NCBI GenBank assembly: GCA_015179125.1
Contig: WHVA01000090.1
Span: forward strand, 62,001 to 126,000
Direction of reading: 5' to 3'
Source of the DNA: Gautieria morchelliformis
Lineage: Eukaryota; Basidiomycota; Agaricomycetes; Gomphales; Gomphaceae
DNA length: 64,000 nucleotides
The position numbers and the translations under genes are program-made. The notes under the pieces are model-generated. The model had not been told where the DNA came from. It worked only from the letters and a program-made list of their open reading frames with translations, and did not search any database. This document shows positions 10,984-22,470 of this stretch, piece by piece (positions within the stretch are counted from its first letter, which is position 1; each line of letters begins with the position of its first letter).

Positions 10984-11458
10984 CAGTGCAGGTCAACACA
11001 CTATTCCAATTTCTAGACAATTCCCCAACCCAGGAAATCCTCAGGAAATCTTTGAGATATTGTGAATTTCCTCCTGGTAGAAACTGAATATTTACTACAA
11101 TTTCCAGAGTCAGGAAATCATAGAGAAATATAAAATTTTCACAAGATTTCCTGCCAAGATTTGCAGAATTTCCTAATATTTTTCTGTACCAAAAAACTCT
11201 GAGGAAATTTAGAATTTACTCATGATTTCTTTAGACAGGAAATCATGGTTAAACTGTCAGTTTCTGGACTCAGTTTCCTCACGATTTCCTGGACCATATT
11301 TTCATAATTTTTATACAATTTCCTGAACTTTGGAAACCCTTGTAAAACATTAAATTTCCTCTAAATTTCCCATCCTAGGAAACTCTCAAGAAACGTGGAA
11401 TTTCCATAGAATTTTCAAGGGGTTTCCTGACTTGAGAAATTTTGCCATGCCTCCAGTG
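10984..11458. mobile_element. AT-rich element of short GGAAATTT/TTTCCT repeats
   Basis: About 475 bp are filled with dispersed direct and inverted copies of words such as CAGGAAATC and AATTTCCT. The ends are CAGTGCAGG on the left and CCTCCAGTG on the right, imperfect inverted repeats that resemble the CACTGCAGGC ends of the MITEs at 37404 and 42746. No target duplication was found (ATC versus TAT). It is probably an old non-autonomous CACTG-type element. There is no coding capacity. Confidence 0.45.
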
Positions 11459-11622
11459 TATTTCATGTTCTCCAGTGACGCAAGTCACTGGCTTAAATAC
11501 ATGAGTAGCTAGTCTAAATATAATTGTAATCTTTGTCTTGAGAAGAACAGGGAGGCCCCCTTGAGGTTCGCCGCGGAGGGTCACACCGTTTTTGTGACCG
11601 CCCCCAACATCTCTAGGAGCAG

Positions 11623-11976
11623 TCACAAGTGGTCGTGACCCTTTGGGTGACCTGAATCAAGGTCGAAACCTGTGCCGCCCTGCTCTTTTTCTTCCTCCCT
11701 TGCCCTCGCAGACTCCAAAGGAGGATGGTTGACGAAGCCCATGTTGGCCCAGCGCTCACACCAACTCCCGCTACACTGCTCCCACCGAGATGCGTAGAGG
11801 GACGCCTGGGTCCGAAGGATGTCTACCAGGCCCAGCTGTACGTGGATATAGCACCCTCTCTCGAGATCTTGCACCCTGACGGCTCTTGAAGCCACTTCAT
11901 CAAGCGCAAGGAGCTCCTGCAGACTGCATGTCGACAGCTGGCTCTCTCGTTCAAGAAAACCTGGAATCTGTTGCAA
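11623..11976 (-). CDS. Hypothetical reading frame, minus strand
   Basis: An open frame of 117 codons (start MQQIPGFLERESQLS, end HPKGHDHL) has ordinary protein-like composition. It contains a Leu/Arg-rich helix-like part and an acidic EEEKEQGG stretch. I do not recognise a domain. It lies between the AT-rich element and the Crypton-like gene, reading away from the latter, and could be a scrap of a host gene. Near 11575-11600 a perfect small hairpin (GGTCACA/TGTGACC) lies just downstream of it. Confidence 0.3.
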   Translation of the reverse strand: MQQIPGFLERESQLSTCSLQELLALDEVASRAVRVQDLERGCYIHVQLGLVDILRTQASLYASRWEQCSGSWCERWANMGFVNHPPLESARAREEEKEQGGTGFDLDSGHPKGHDHL

Positions 11977-12049
11977 CTACGGCAATGTTTAGTGAACCAC
12001 TGGTGTGTGCAATGCTATTTACAAGTGTGCTCAGTTTTTCATACACTGT

Positions 12050-15000
12050 GTAGGTACCCAGATTCAGTGCCAGCCGCTACTCTCTTAACCATCATCATCC
12101 CACCGAAGTCGCACTCTTCAAGCATACCTACAGTGAATGAACCGCCAGTCGAAGAAACGCTTTCAGCGTCACTCGGACAGAAAGAGGCATGCGAGACCGA
12201 AGAGGCCCTCTTGAGTGAGTTTGGAGTTGAGGGTGCAGCAGTTGAGGAACTTCTAGGGTATGACGAGGATGGACTGGATGAGGAGGAGGAGGAGGAGGAA
12301 GAGGTCAACTTACAAGATGACAGTAAGCTATGGATCTATAGCTGGTAATCTATGCTGATTTTGAGATAAATAGCTACTTTTGTTCGTTTCCAGGCTGACA
12401 TACGCACAACGGCAGTCCAGCGTGCGGAAGGTAATCGTCGTGCTGGTGGTCTCCAGGCACAGAAGTCTGTAGTAAAGTTTTGGAATGTAGTAATCTCCAC
12501 ACCCTGTGCATGGGCTCGTTCTGACTACCGACCTGAGCAGATGTTTTGCGAGCAAGCACACTCTGATGGCAAAATCCAAGACTGCATTGTTGGCGAGCAC
12601 TCGCTGCTGTTATTTATTGACTGGTGCGCTACTCGCCCGAAGCGCAACCGGAAGGGAGAGGAGCTACCGGGAACATTCATTGGTGCTGTAAGTGTTTTGC
12701 AGCTTAATTACTTCGTCAACCACTAGCTTGGGTGTTTAGTCGCAGATTAAGAAGATGTTTTTCGGCGTGTTGCGTATCTGCAAGGTACAGCATGCACGTG
12801 ATCCTACACTTGCTACAAAGCGTCCGGCCACCACTGTTATAGTTTACGATGCGGTGAAAAACCGAATGGATGAGGCACTCGAACGGGCTCGAAGGTATGT
12901 ATCCAGATGGTTTGACTACATCTGCAGCTTCATTCCAGCCCTGTTCAGAGGTCTCATCCCCGGTGAGGATGCCCCTGATATAGTCGCAAATACTTTTCTA
13001 GAGAATGTTACGGATGACCAATTCCATGGAATTGGCCTTGCATTTTTGCAACACCGCGAGTGTAAGTCATTAATCTTCAGTTACTATAAAGTGTTCGACG
13101 TCTGTGCAGTACGCATGGTAATCAACGGTCACCTCGCATGGACATGCCAGAATGGGACAGGTAACCATGGAGACGATCTTCGAGCTTTAAAGCTTTGTGA
13201 ACTACAGCCGTTTACATGGCTGCATCCTAACAATGAGACTGCGGTACCATGCATACTTGGGTTACAGAGCGAAGAAAAGGCAGGGCAACGTGGCATGAAA
13301 ACAGTTTGTAGCCATCACTCACTTGAATTTGCTCACATCATTCAATTTTTGGACCTCAGACTGTCAACCCATCGTATTCAACATGGATCACCCACCGTGA
13401 CCCACTCCAGTGTCCGCTTGGAGCAATGGTGTTCTATCATCACTATCTCCATGACGTCTATCAGTTGTCAACCAAACTTGACATTGACTGGAGTGTGAAT
13501 AAAAACTGGAGAAATGTTGGTGATAAAGCCATTTGAATGATATGCTTTGCACTCACAATTCATTGATCAACTCAGGTACGTGTCTTGGTCAGTTCTTCAC
13601 CCACCGCACCCTACAACGAGTCAAATCTATATAACCTCTACTGCCAAGCTTACAAAAAAGCAAATTTCGTGAGCAATATAAAGGTACACCTTCCGCGACA
13701 TTTGCTTGGTTACCTGCAAGAAAAGATGGCGTACGTCATCTCTAAATATAGGTAAGTGGGATCTATGTTGAAGAATGCTCTTGTAGGGTTCCGAAGGAAG
13801 ATACAGAGAAACTTGGCTGGTCTCGTGCAACGTATATAAACACCTACGCACCAGCATTACCAAAAAAGGTAGATTGCTTCGCTTCTGATCCAGGAGATGT
13901 CATTAATTCATGCATAGCACAGGCTATCCTTGGGTGTCACGGATAAAAAGCACATGAGACATATGATCCAATCTGGCAACATGTACGTGTCCCAGAGTCA
14001 TTCCTAAGACGGGTATGCCCTATCGCCGAAGAAGTGCTCAAAAGTATCCATGGTATGTAATAGATGAGGGACAACATCACTGTCTTGTTTTTCACTTGGT
14101 GAAGGTAAACAAAACCTGTCCGGGGCATGTAACTACTGGGACATGATTGTCACACTTAGACCATACCTCTTTCAGGTACGCTATTAGACACAGCGCACCG
14201 ACTGACCATGACTATATTTGGGCTCACCATGCATGTAGTGTGCCACAGCTGTTTATCAGGTAAACCCAACGTCAGCGCTCTTTCGGTTACCTGCACTACA
14301 AGGTGAGGAGGTGGTCAAATGGATGTGTGAAACCTTCCCTCGTGATCTGGCAACACTGAAGGCTAATGCAGCAAGCCCGATTGACCTTGCACGGATTCAG
14401 AATGAAGCACTGCAGATGTCTTTAGAAGAAATACGTGCAGAGCTGGCTAAGTCAAATGCTCAACTTACTTCATTTGGCACACTGTTGGCCTGTCGCACAG
14501 CAGTATTGTCCCCAGCAAAGGGTTATTCTAATGAGGGCTATGCCCGTTCAGGTAGGGTCTCACTTGGCAAGCCATAACTCTATTTAATTGAATACTTGTG
14601 TGTGCTACAGCTGCAGCACAACAGTCAACCAGCACACCATGTAAGAAGCTGAAGCCAAACCATCGGAATGAGGATCCGTTCCTGGAAACACCTTTGCCTC
14701 TTCCTCAACAGATATCGGGGCAGACTGCTTGGACAGAGTGTGAGGATAAAGATGAGTCTAGTGTATATCCAGCAGTGGATGGCACACTGAGAGCCTTTGT
14801 TCTGCCATCGCCAAGCAGGCCTGACGAACCTAGGATGCGGACCCAAATTGACCTTGTTTTACCACCAGCGACTGCATTTCATGCATCAGGTAGAAGTACT
14901 TGCCAGTGACTCTCTTATCAGTCAGAACCTCACATTTGAGCCCATGGCTTTAGGTGCTACAAACACACTCTGGCCGCCCATTCTAGGACAGCAATCGGTA

Positions 15001-15709
15001 CGATGGGCTGATGTTTTCAGCCTGATTCGTCAGCCTGGCCTCCTTTGGGATGTGTGGAAGCCTTCTAAGACCCTGGACCAAGTGCAGACAGTCGACGAGC
15101 TATGGCAATGCTGGAGCGCAGGTGAGTCAGCACTAGATAATGCAGGCAATGTGACCGGTTCAAAGCCACCCTTGCGACTCGTTGAACAATATTTTAAATC
15201 TACCTGGAGGAAGGGTGCAACAGTAAATACACTATCATATCACCCTTCCATTGCCCTTATTCACCATCCTATTTCCCCAGGCTCGCAAAACGTGGGAACA
15301 CTTTCGCAAGATCCCTGAATGGATTGAGTAGAAGTCAAGCACTGAAAGGGTTGCACCCACCATCATAGTGTCGCAGCTGGAAGCGATGCGAGAGAATAGG
15401 ACGGCCCAACTATTGGGCATGAGAGCTCTCACAGATCATCTCAAGAAAGAGCGCAGAGAAGGTGTAATAGCGGTGGACAAAGGGGAGAAGCCGCTCACAG
15501 TAGTACGTCGCTCTCTCTTCTCTACCTCATGTACATCGCTACCATGCCACCTCACAACGTCACCCTCCCAGGACACCTCCTCTTCACCGCTGTCTAGCGC
15601 ATCCACGGCCCTCCCTCCCTCTTCATCGCCTACCATGCCGACACCGCCCCTTCCCACAGCCGACAGTCCTCGTGATGGCACCATGATAGGTAAGAGGAAG
15701 CGTGCTTGA
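12050..15709 (+). pseudogene. Crypton-like tyrosine recombinase with GCR1_C tail
   Basis: The gene has many exons separated by short GT...AG introns (for example 12322-12393, 12688-12745, 12894-12947, 13062-13110). An acidic N-terminus (to 12321) leads into a core with FCEQAHSDGKIQDCIVG, the GDDLRALKLCELQPF motif (first catalytic Arg, near 13170) and HLPRHLLGYLQEKM near 13690 (His-x-x-Arg box). The candidate catalytic Tyr region ATYINTYAPALP is near 13840. Next come TSALFRLPALQGEEVVKWM and a coiled coil. A GCR1_C-type DNA-binding domain follows (QQSVRWADVFSLIRQPGLLW, near 15000-15060), and the end is basic (GKRKRA). In-frame stops near 13945 and 15328 show decay. Known Cryptons use such an enzyme to integrate a circular form. 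Start codon uncertain. Confidence 0.75.
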
Positions 15710-15771
15710 ACCGTTGACCGCCGAGCGAATCCGAAGAAAGCGCATACTAAGAAGTAGATTGGACCGGCCCA

Positions 15772-16116
15772 TGTAGGAGTGAATGCGTAAGCACAATAGC
15801 AAACTGCGTCACCCCATGTCACCCCATTGTGACAAAGCATGCGCAGCTTCATTGTTCTATATTTTCCTTTGTCCTGATGTCCCTATTGCAGTTTAATTCT
15901 CATTGTTCTCAAGAACTATAAGTAGCTAAGTATCTTCTGTGCTCTGCCTCAGTACTTTGCATCAAAGCATCTACTGAGGTAAGAAACTCGTTATTAGTCT
16001 CGCATCTATCTTAGCTCACCTATACGCTTGTAGTGTTATCGTATAGGTAAAATATTATTAGTACTTTGCATCAAAGCATCTACTGAGTGTTATCGTATAG
16101 TTCATATATTCTCACA
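15772..16116 (+). repeat. Copia-1 5' LTR (LTR-b)
   Basis: 345 bp starting TGTAGGAG and ending CTCACA. It has a TATAAG box at 15917 and the A/intron/B/A/B module at 15950-16100. It is close in sequence and length to the solo LTR at 25474-25821. Confidence 0.88.
15950..16100 (+). repeat. LTR-b module: A, intron-like segment, B, then A-B joined
   Basis: A1 is 15950-15978 (CAGTACTTTG...CTACTGAG). The intron-like segment is 15979-16033 (GTAAGAA...CTTGTAG, with CTCACC). B1 is 16034-16046 (TGTTATCGTATAG). After GTAAAATATTATTA, A2 (16061-16087) and B2 (16088-16100) are joined directly. A1 and A2 agree over 28 of 28 bases and B1 and B2 over 13 of 13. TATAAG lies 33 nt before A1. Confidence 0.9.
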
Positions 16117-16181
16117 GGTTATTGGGCCCCGCATCCCACTAGCACATTCTCTAGCTCATTCCTCGCTGCTCCCGCTCTACA

Positions 16182-19100
16182 ATGTCCACCACAACCCTCA
16201 CTACAACTGATCTTCTTCCCTCTTCTGTCCCGAAACTCCTGGCCAACGGTCTCAACTGGACCGCGTTTTTGATGCGCTTCCAAGACACTGTCGAAGCAAA
16301 GGGTCTGTGCGGGCACTTTGATGGCACTACGACTCAGCCGTCAGTCAGCACTCCACCCACCGCTGACGAAGAAGAAGCCATCACAAAATGGGTTAAAGAC
16401 GAACGTACGGCGAAAGCTCTCCTTACTCACCTAATTCCTGACTCCACTCTCATTCGCGTCCATGGGAAGCCGTCTCTGAAGGATCGATGGGAACTCATCG
16501 TAACCAAGTTCTCATCGAAGGGGGCGTTTGCGCAGGCAGACCTACGCACTCACTTCATGGAGTCTAGATGTCCTGACAGAGGAAATGTGCATGAATTTCT
16601 TGATGGCCTACGTGTCAAGAAAGAAGAGTTAGCAACGTACGGTGTGGACATCGAGGAAAAAGATTACCGGTCAACCATCATAAAATCCCTTCCCCCTCAC
16701 CTCTCCGCTTTCGCATCAACCTACTAGCAGGCGCCAAGCTCTACAGTACGATCAAGACCGTAGACCCTGACAAGCTCATCACGTTAGTATCTGAAGAGTA
16801 CAAGAGACACGCTGCTCACAAGTCTCGTCACCCTGGGCACACTAGTGGAAAAGGCGAAGAAAAGGATGAAGCGATGTTCGTATCAGCGAATGGAAAGGGA
16901 AAGAAGTTTGAGCGCAAACCAAAGGGTACTTGCTGGAACTGCGGAGACACGGGACACTATAAGAATAAGTGTCCTAAACCTGCTAAAGCCACTGGTGACA
17001 AGAAACACAACTCACCTAGAGGTGGCAGCTCTGCTAATGCGGCTGTGTAATCAGATGGCGAAGACGGTGCCACCTTCTTCGCTGATTGGGACTCGGATGA
17101 CGAGCTACCTACACTGTTATCGAACTATGAATCCGATTCAGATGCAGAGGATTGTGCAGACGACTGGTTTTCTGAAGTTGGAGATGACTCAGAAAATGGT
17201 TGTGAGATAGAGGAGTTGCCTACTGATGAAACCAACACCTGTTCGCTTGTCAGCGTCGACCAAGAGGATGCACACGCAGTCTGCGCAGAGGTCAACAGTG
17301 CGGCGGAAAACTCACCTCAAACCGAAGTATATGACTCCGGATGCACAAGGCACATAACGCCATACCGAGATGCGGTAAAAGGTTTTACCTCAATAAGCCC
17401 AAAATCCTTCCGAGCTGCAAACAGAAAGAGTTTTGAGGCTGTCAGCATGGGTGAAATGGTTATCGACGTACCTAACGGAGTAACCACATCTCAGCTCAAT
17501 TTGACTGAGGTTTTGTACTCACCCAACGTTGGCTACACGCTCATATCCATTGGACGACTCGACAATGCAGGGTTCGCGGTGATATTTGCAGACGGCAAAT
17601 GCATTATACGGGAATGAAATGGGCAGCTCGTTGGCACTGTCCCAAAATCAAGACATGGCCTCTATCATGTTTCACATGAGCAGGAGACAGCAAATTCAGC
17701 GGAGGACGTACTCACCCTTGACCAATTCCATCGACGGATGGGTCACATCTCTCCTGAAACAGCCAAAAGATTAGTTACAAAAAGGTTTGTAACAGGGGTA
17801 AAACTTACGACGCTGCCAACGGACAAACCGTTCTTTTGTGAATCCTGCGTATATGCCAAAGCAACCCGAAAGCCCGTTCTAAAAATCAGGGAGGGCAATA
17901 GAGCCTCTGCTTTTGGATATGAAGTCCATAGTGACCTATGGGGACCAGCACCAGTCGCAACAAAAGCCGGAAAAAGATATTACATTACCTTCACCAATGA
18001 CATGTCACAATTAACCCACCTATACCTTTTACGCACCAAGGACGAGGCACTAGAAAGACTATGACTCTTGGGTCGCCACCCGACTTGGCACTTCTATCAA
18101 GAAGCTGCACTCAGACCGAGGAGGCGAATACCTAGGACAAGGATTTGCTGGTTATTTGAAATCCAAAGGAACGGCACAAAAACTCACGGTGCATGATACT
18201 CCACATGAAGCTGCTTTTGGAGAGAAACCTGACCTTAAGCATGTACGCGAGTGGGGTGAAAAGGCCTGGGTAGGCACGGAAGGTGGTGACAAGCTCGGTG
18301 GAAGAGTAAAAGAAGGACGCTGGATGGGTATCGATGAACGAAGTAAGGGTGTCCGCATTTACTGGCCAGAAAAGAAAACCGTCACAGTGGAACGCAATGT
18401 CCACTTCGACAACAGTACCACGTCAGTTTCTCGCCTCGAGGGGGAGAATTGGCAGATCATCGAGACGGAAACCAACGCACCAGTAAAAGCACCAGAAAAC
18501 CCCCTTCCCTCCAGTATGCACACCCCACCCGTGCCAAACGTAGCAAATCCATCAGACTCTGACACCGAGGCACCTGCCAAATGCCTGCGCAAACCCAGTC
18601 AGTGTGTTCGAGACATCCTCGAAGGACATGGAGCGTCCTCTCACCAAACATCAGATCCTGTTATCCCAACAGGAGTACAGATGCCTTCCATCATCGAAAA
18701 AGTGCCGGAGATGCTGGAAGGAGAAGGGACAGCCAACTGGATGACGGTAGCTGATGAAGTCAACGGGTATGTACTCGTAGCTGAAACCAGCGAGGTCGAG
18801 GCTATCGAACCTCGAACCTTGGCCGAAGCAAAACGATGGCCCAACTGGCACCTATGGGAGTCCGCCATACATGAGGAGTTAGCTGTGCTCCGTGAGGCTG
18901 GTACCTGGAGACTCACCGATGCTCCAAGCGGTGCGAACATTGTCGGATCCAAATGGGTGTTTCGAGCTAAGAAGGACGCTGCTGGGAACGTTGTGCGATA
19001 CAAAGCATGACTCGTCGTGCAAGGTTTCTCACAAGTTCCCGGCGTCGATTACTTTGACACCTTTGCTCCAGTCGCAAAGTTGGCATCAATACGCACCGTA

Positions 19101-20372
19101 CTAGCGCTGGCCACTGCAAACGACATGGAGCTTCATCAGATCGATATTAAGGGCGCGTACCTAAATGGAGAACTCACCAACAAAGAAACTATATACATGT
19201 CTCAACCACCAGGGTATCCTGCACCAAGCTCCTCAGGAAAGGTCTGTCTCCTGCAAAAGATGTTGTATGGGTTAAAGCAGTCCGGTCGTCGTTGGTACCA
19301 AAAACTTGTTGAGATTATGCTCACCAAGTTACTCTTCTCCCACTGTGACGTAGATCAGGCCGTTTTCTTTCGACACACAAACAATGTGCTCACGATCGTC
19401 CTGGTACATGTCAACGATTGCACTATTGCTGCAACGTCGGAGATGGCGGTAAAGCAATTCAAAGTCGGAATCTCGAAGCATGTTGAAATCACTGACCTCG
19501 GCGAGCTGCATTGGCTATTAGGCATCGAAATCAAACGGGACAGAGAGAGACGAACCATACATCTTTCACAGCGGTCCTACATAGAGTCAATTATACGAAG
19601 GTACAATTTCGAAGATCTCAAACCTGTATCTATGCTGATGGACCGTGGCCTACTCCTCTCCATGTCACCAACGCCTAAAATCACGGCCAAATGGGCTAAA
19701 ATGCGAGACATACCTTATAGGGAAGCTGTTGGATCGCTCATGTATGCCGCCCTAGGAACCCTCCCTGACATCGCCTTCGCCGTACAAGCCGTGTCCAGGT
19801 ATTCGACCAAGTTCGCCCCCGGTCTCTGGAGTGCTGTTAAATGAATCTTTCAATACCTAAAAGGCTCTATGAACCTATGGTTGACTTACGGACATACGAA
19901 GAATGAATTGATCGGATACGCCGATGCCGATGGCAGTATGGCCGAAGACAGACATGCAATCTCAGGATACGCATTCATCATAAACGGCGGAGCCGTATCC
20001 TGGAGTGCAAAGCATCAGTCGATTGTGTCCCTGTCCACGCCGGAAAGCGAATACGTAGCTGCTGCTCACGCCGCGAAAGAGGCCTTATGGCTCCGGTCAC
20101 TGATTGAACAACTTTTCGACGAAAAAATGTCACCCACCACGCTGTTTTCCGACAACCAATCCACCATCGCGCTTGCCAAAGACCATCAGTATCACGCCAG
20201 AACCAAACACATTGACGTGCGATACCATTTTATCCGATGGATCGTTGAGAAAGGCGCAATTCGATTAGTTTATTGCCCGACCGATGACATGGTAGCAGAC
20301 ACGCTTACAACAGGGCTGCCGTCTGCGAAGGTAAAGCACTTCGCGGTTGAACTAGGGCTGACTACGGTTTGA
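16182..20372 (+). pseudogene. Copia-1 gag-pol region
   Basis: Gag begins at the ATG at 16182 (LANGLNWTAFLMRFQD, the usual Copia start). A zinc knuckle CWNCGDTGHYKNKC lies near 16940. The protease motif YDSGCTRHITPYRD is near 17330, the pre-integrase motif MGHISPETAK near 17740, and the integrase core is partial near 17870-18160. The reverse transcriptase spans about 18850-19840 (HQIDIKGAYLNGEL, LYGLKQSGRRWYQ). RNase H spans 19869-20372 (GYADADGSMAEDRHAISGY, SDNQSTIALAKD, ARTKHIDVRYHF). These parts package, mature, copy and integrate the element. The region is a fossil, broken in several places. Confidence 0.88.
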
Positions 20373-20379
20373 GGGGGAG

Positions 20380-20581
20380 TGTAGGAGTGAACGCGTAAGC
20401 ACAATAGCAAACCGCGTCACCCCGTGTCACCGGTCACCGAGGTCACAGCGATCCGCCTGAGAACAATGATTCCCCTTGTCCTTGTACTGCGCTCCTTATA
20501 TTCCCTACTCCTTTCACTACTCGTACCTTGTACGCGTCATCGGCTTATATCAGTATGCCGAAGTACCGCTTTATTCAACAG
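20380..20581 (+). repeat. Copia-1 3' LTR start, then unrelated sequence
   Basis: The LTR opens TGTAGGAGTGAACGCG directly after the polypurine tract and matches the 5' LTR to about 20433. The remaining roughly 150 bp, up to where the segmental duplication starts, do not match the 5' LTR and lack the A/B module. Either the LTR is truncated or it is a chimera with another LTR family ending near TTCAACA. Confidence 0.6.
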
Positions 20582-20926
20582 CGGCATTATCATAGGGTGT
20601 GATAAGTAAAATGGTAGGTCGTCTGCTCTGGCACATGCTGGGCGTAGTGGAGGTGAGGTCTGTTTGATGCAATAGCGCCACCGCCGACGATGTACAACGC
20701 CTGGCATTCGCTGCACAATCCTGTTGCACCGACATTGTAGCCACGAGCATGTTGAAGGATCCTCGCGGTGCTTCTCGACATCAGCCTTCTGACGCCCAAC
20801 TCAGCTCAGCACGCACTAGGTATTTCCTCCATGTGCACCCTTCCCACCGCCACGCATGCCCCTCCATTCCTTTCTTACACCGTCCTTTGTCTTAGCTGTC
20901 TAAAATCTCACCTTCCCCAGCTCACC

Positions 20927-21390
20927 ATGGTGAACATCACCTATGATACACCTCCCGCAAGTGCTCATGGCGCCGTGCTGATCCATGCTCTATCTCAGCC
21001 CAGTCCATCCAATGGTACCTCTCCAACTCAACCATGGGTGGCATCTACTTCCCCGGCGACATCTCCTGGGTCCTCGCCTCCACCGCCCTCCTCTGGCTCT
21101 TGATTCCCAGCGTCGGTCCGTCTCTTCCTCTATTCCCCCTCACCCGTCTCACCCCTCTGTAGGATTCTTCCACTACGGTCTCTTCGTGGCAAAAACGCCC
21201 TCAGCATGATACTCTTGAGTGACATGTGTTTGGGGGACGTCCTTTGAGGTTAGCTCCATTTCCCCCAGCGGAAGACCGTGCTGCTTTGTCCCCCCTTCCT
21301 CCTTGTCGCTAACCTCTTTCCCACAGTGGTTCTTCTGGGGCGTCTCCCTTGCAATGAGACTGGCCATCGCTATATTTGCAATTTGAGTGA
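20927..21390 (+). pseudogene. Ammonium transporter (Amt/Mep) 5' gene fragment, left copy
   Basis: Starting at the ATG at 20927 the frame gives MVNITYDTPPASAHG, then MGGIYFPGDISWVLASTAL, which is the N-terminus and first transmembrane helix of fungal ammonium permeases. Two short introns (about 21116-21163 and 21247-21330) and exon pieces GFFHYGL and WFFWGVSLA follow. Amt/Mep proteins are trimeric plasma-membrane channels for ammonium uptake. Only about the first two helices are present. The copy is more decayed than its partner at 34030-34488, with a frame slip near 20970 and altered motifs (family GLLRRKN and SLAFSET are lost). It cannot encode a working transporter. Confidence 0.72.
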
Positions 21391-21976
21391 GTAGCCTGCG
21401 CCCAAAAAAATCGAATCAATTTTTATAAGTCGGGTCGTGCATGGATTTGGGATCCACGTGTTGTTGACGCGACACGGTCGTGAAGTGACAGGGTGTACGT
21501 CTCTCGGTTCCCGTTTCCTGCTTCGTGGCTTCCTGTGGTTGGCAGGGCCGTGAGCAGACTGAAGCAGCAGGAGCAGTCCTGTCGCTTCTCTGGAATTCAC
21601 GTCGCATCTCCCCCTATTTGTTTGCTTCATCCCTCTATATGCCAACCCTATTCCTTATTCATTGTACCCCGCTCCCGCTATCCCTGATCTGTGCCATCGC
21701 TTGCTGTTCCATGTGGGCACTCCTTGTCTTCCTTGACGCTTTTGAACTCGAGGCAGGACCTCGGTATGGGTAGCAATCAAGAGAGGCAAGCTGCCCAGGA
21801 TCAGCGTGTTATCTTGCGATCAGACTGCAAGTAAAGGCAGACTCAGAACGGAGTCGCATATGGCGGGGTCAAGCTGGGTGGAGATTGCATTGGTATTGCG
21901 ATCTGGATTAGGCATGCTACACGTTGGTGTGGATATGCATGATGGAGTATTGACACGAATCGTCAGAATAGGGCTT

Positions 21977-22199
21977 GGGTGGGGGGGGGGGCTATTGTGT
22001 GGCTGTGGAACAACTAGGACGCGAGTCGTGACGCACTGTACAGTTACCCATAACTTGGCTCCACAGAAGCCACTGCCCCCATAAGAGCCCATGGAGACCC
22101 GGCTATTTATCAGTTGCGAGGACGGCTGTGTATATAAATAGACAGATCACGCCGCAGCACCCACTCACGCACAGTAGACTGAAGTCCCCAATCCCAATG
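21977..22199. other. 220-bp segment present only in the left arm
   Basis: Aligning the two arms, the sequence runs AATAGGGC directly into AAATCCGAACA in the right arm. In the left arm about 220 bp intervene, starting TTGGGTGG followed by a G run and ending AATCCCAATGC. It contains a TATA-like TATATAAATAG near 22130. It is either a small insertion here or a loss in the right arm. There is no coding sequence. Confidence 0.5.
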
Positions 22200-22404
22200 C
22201 TAAATCCGAACAGTCCATAATGAGTATCTGCACCTCGGCCTGGGTCCTTCTTTGTACGCTGCACGCTACTCACATGAACACGTCACTGCTTCGACGGAAG
22301 CAGCAGAAAGGCGATCAATGGAAGCATCCAGCGCCAATCTCCAAGTGACAACAGAAGCACAGCGGCAAGTTGCCAAGATCAGGGGGAAGAAGCGCAAGAA
22401 GTGA

Positions 22405-22470
22405 AGTAGAAGTAGCCAAGAACCCGAAGCCAGGAACCCGAAGCCAGGAACCCGAGGCCAGGAACCAGAA
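22405..22470. repeat. Short tandem repeat AGGAACCCGAAGCC
   Basis: About four to five imperfect 14-bp units. The corresponding place in the right arm (33165-33225) holds fewer, diverged units on the other strand (GGTTCCTGGCTTCGGG). No gene is supported between 22200 and 24790. The longest open stretches are frames through biased sequence, and the corresponding frames in the other arm do not keep their protein sequence. Confidence 0.6.

Larger units (their letters stand above)
15772..20433 (+). mobile_element. Ty1/Copia retrotransposon (Copia-1), broken
   Basis: The order is LTR (15772-16116), a tRNA-type primer region just after (GGTTATTGGGCC), gag, protease, integrase, reverse transcriptase, RNase H, a GAGGGGGAG polypurine tract (20371-20379) and the beginning of a 3' LTR (20380-20433). 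All Copia parts are recognisable in the correct order. The element is broken in roughly half a dozen places. The 3' LTR is homologous to the 5' LTR for only about 54 bp. No matching target duplication was seen. Age: old enough for several breaks, young enough for long open stretches. Confidence 0.88.

Noticed and set aside
12270-12305. GAG/GAA run as a microsatellite only
   Set aside because: It encodes the acidic stretch that continues in frame with the Crypton-like N-terminal exon.
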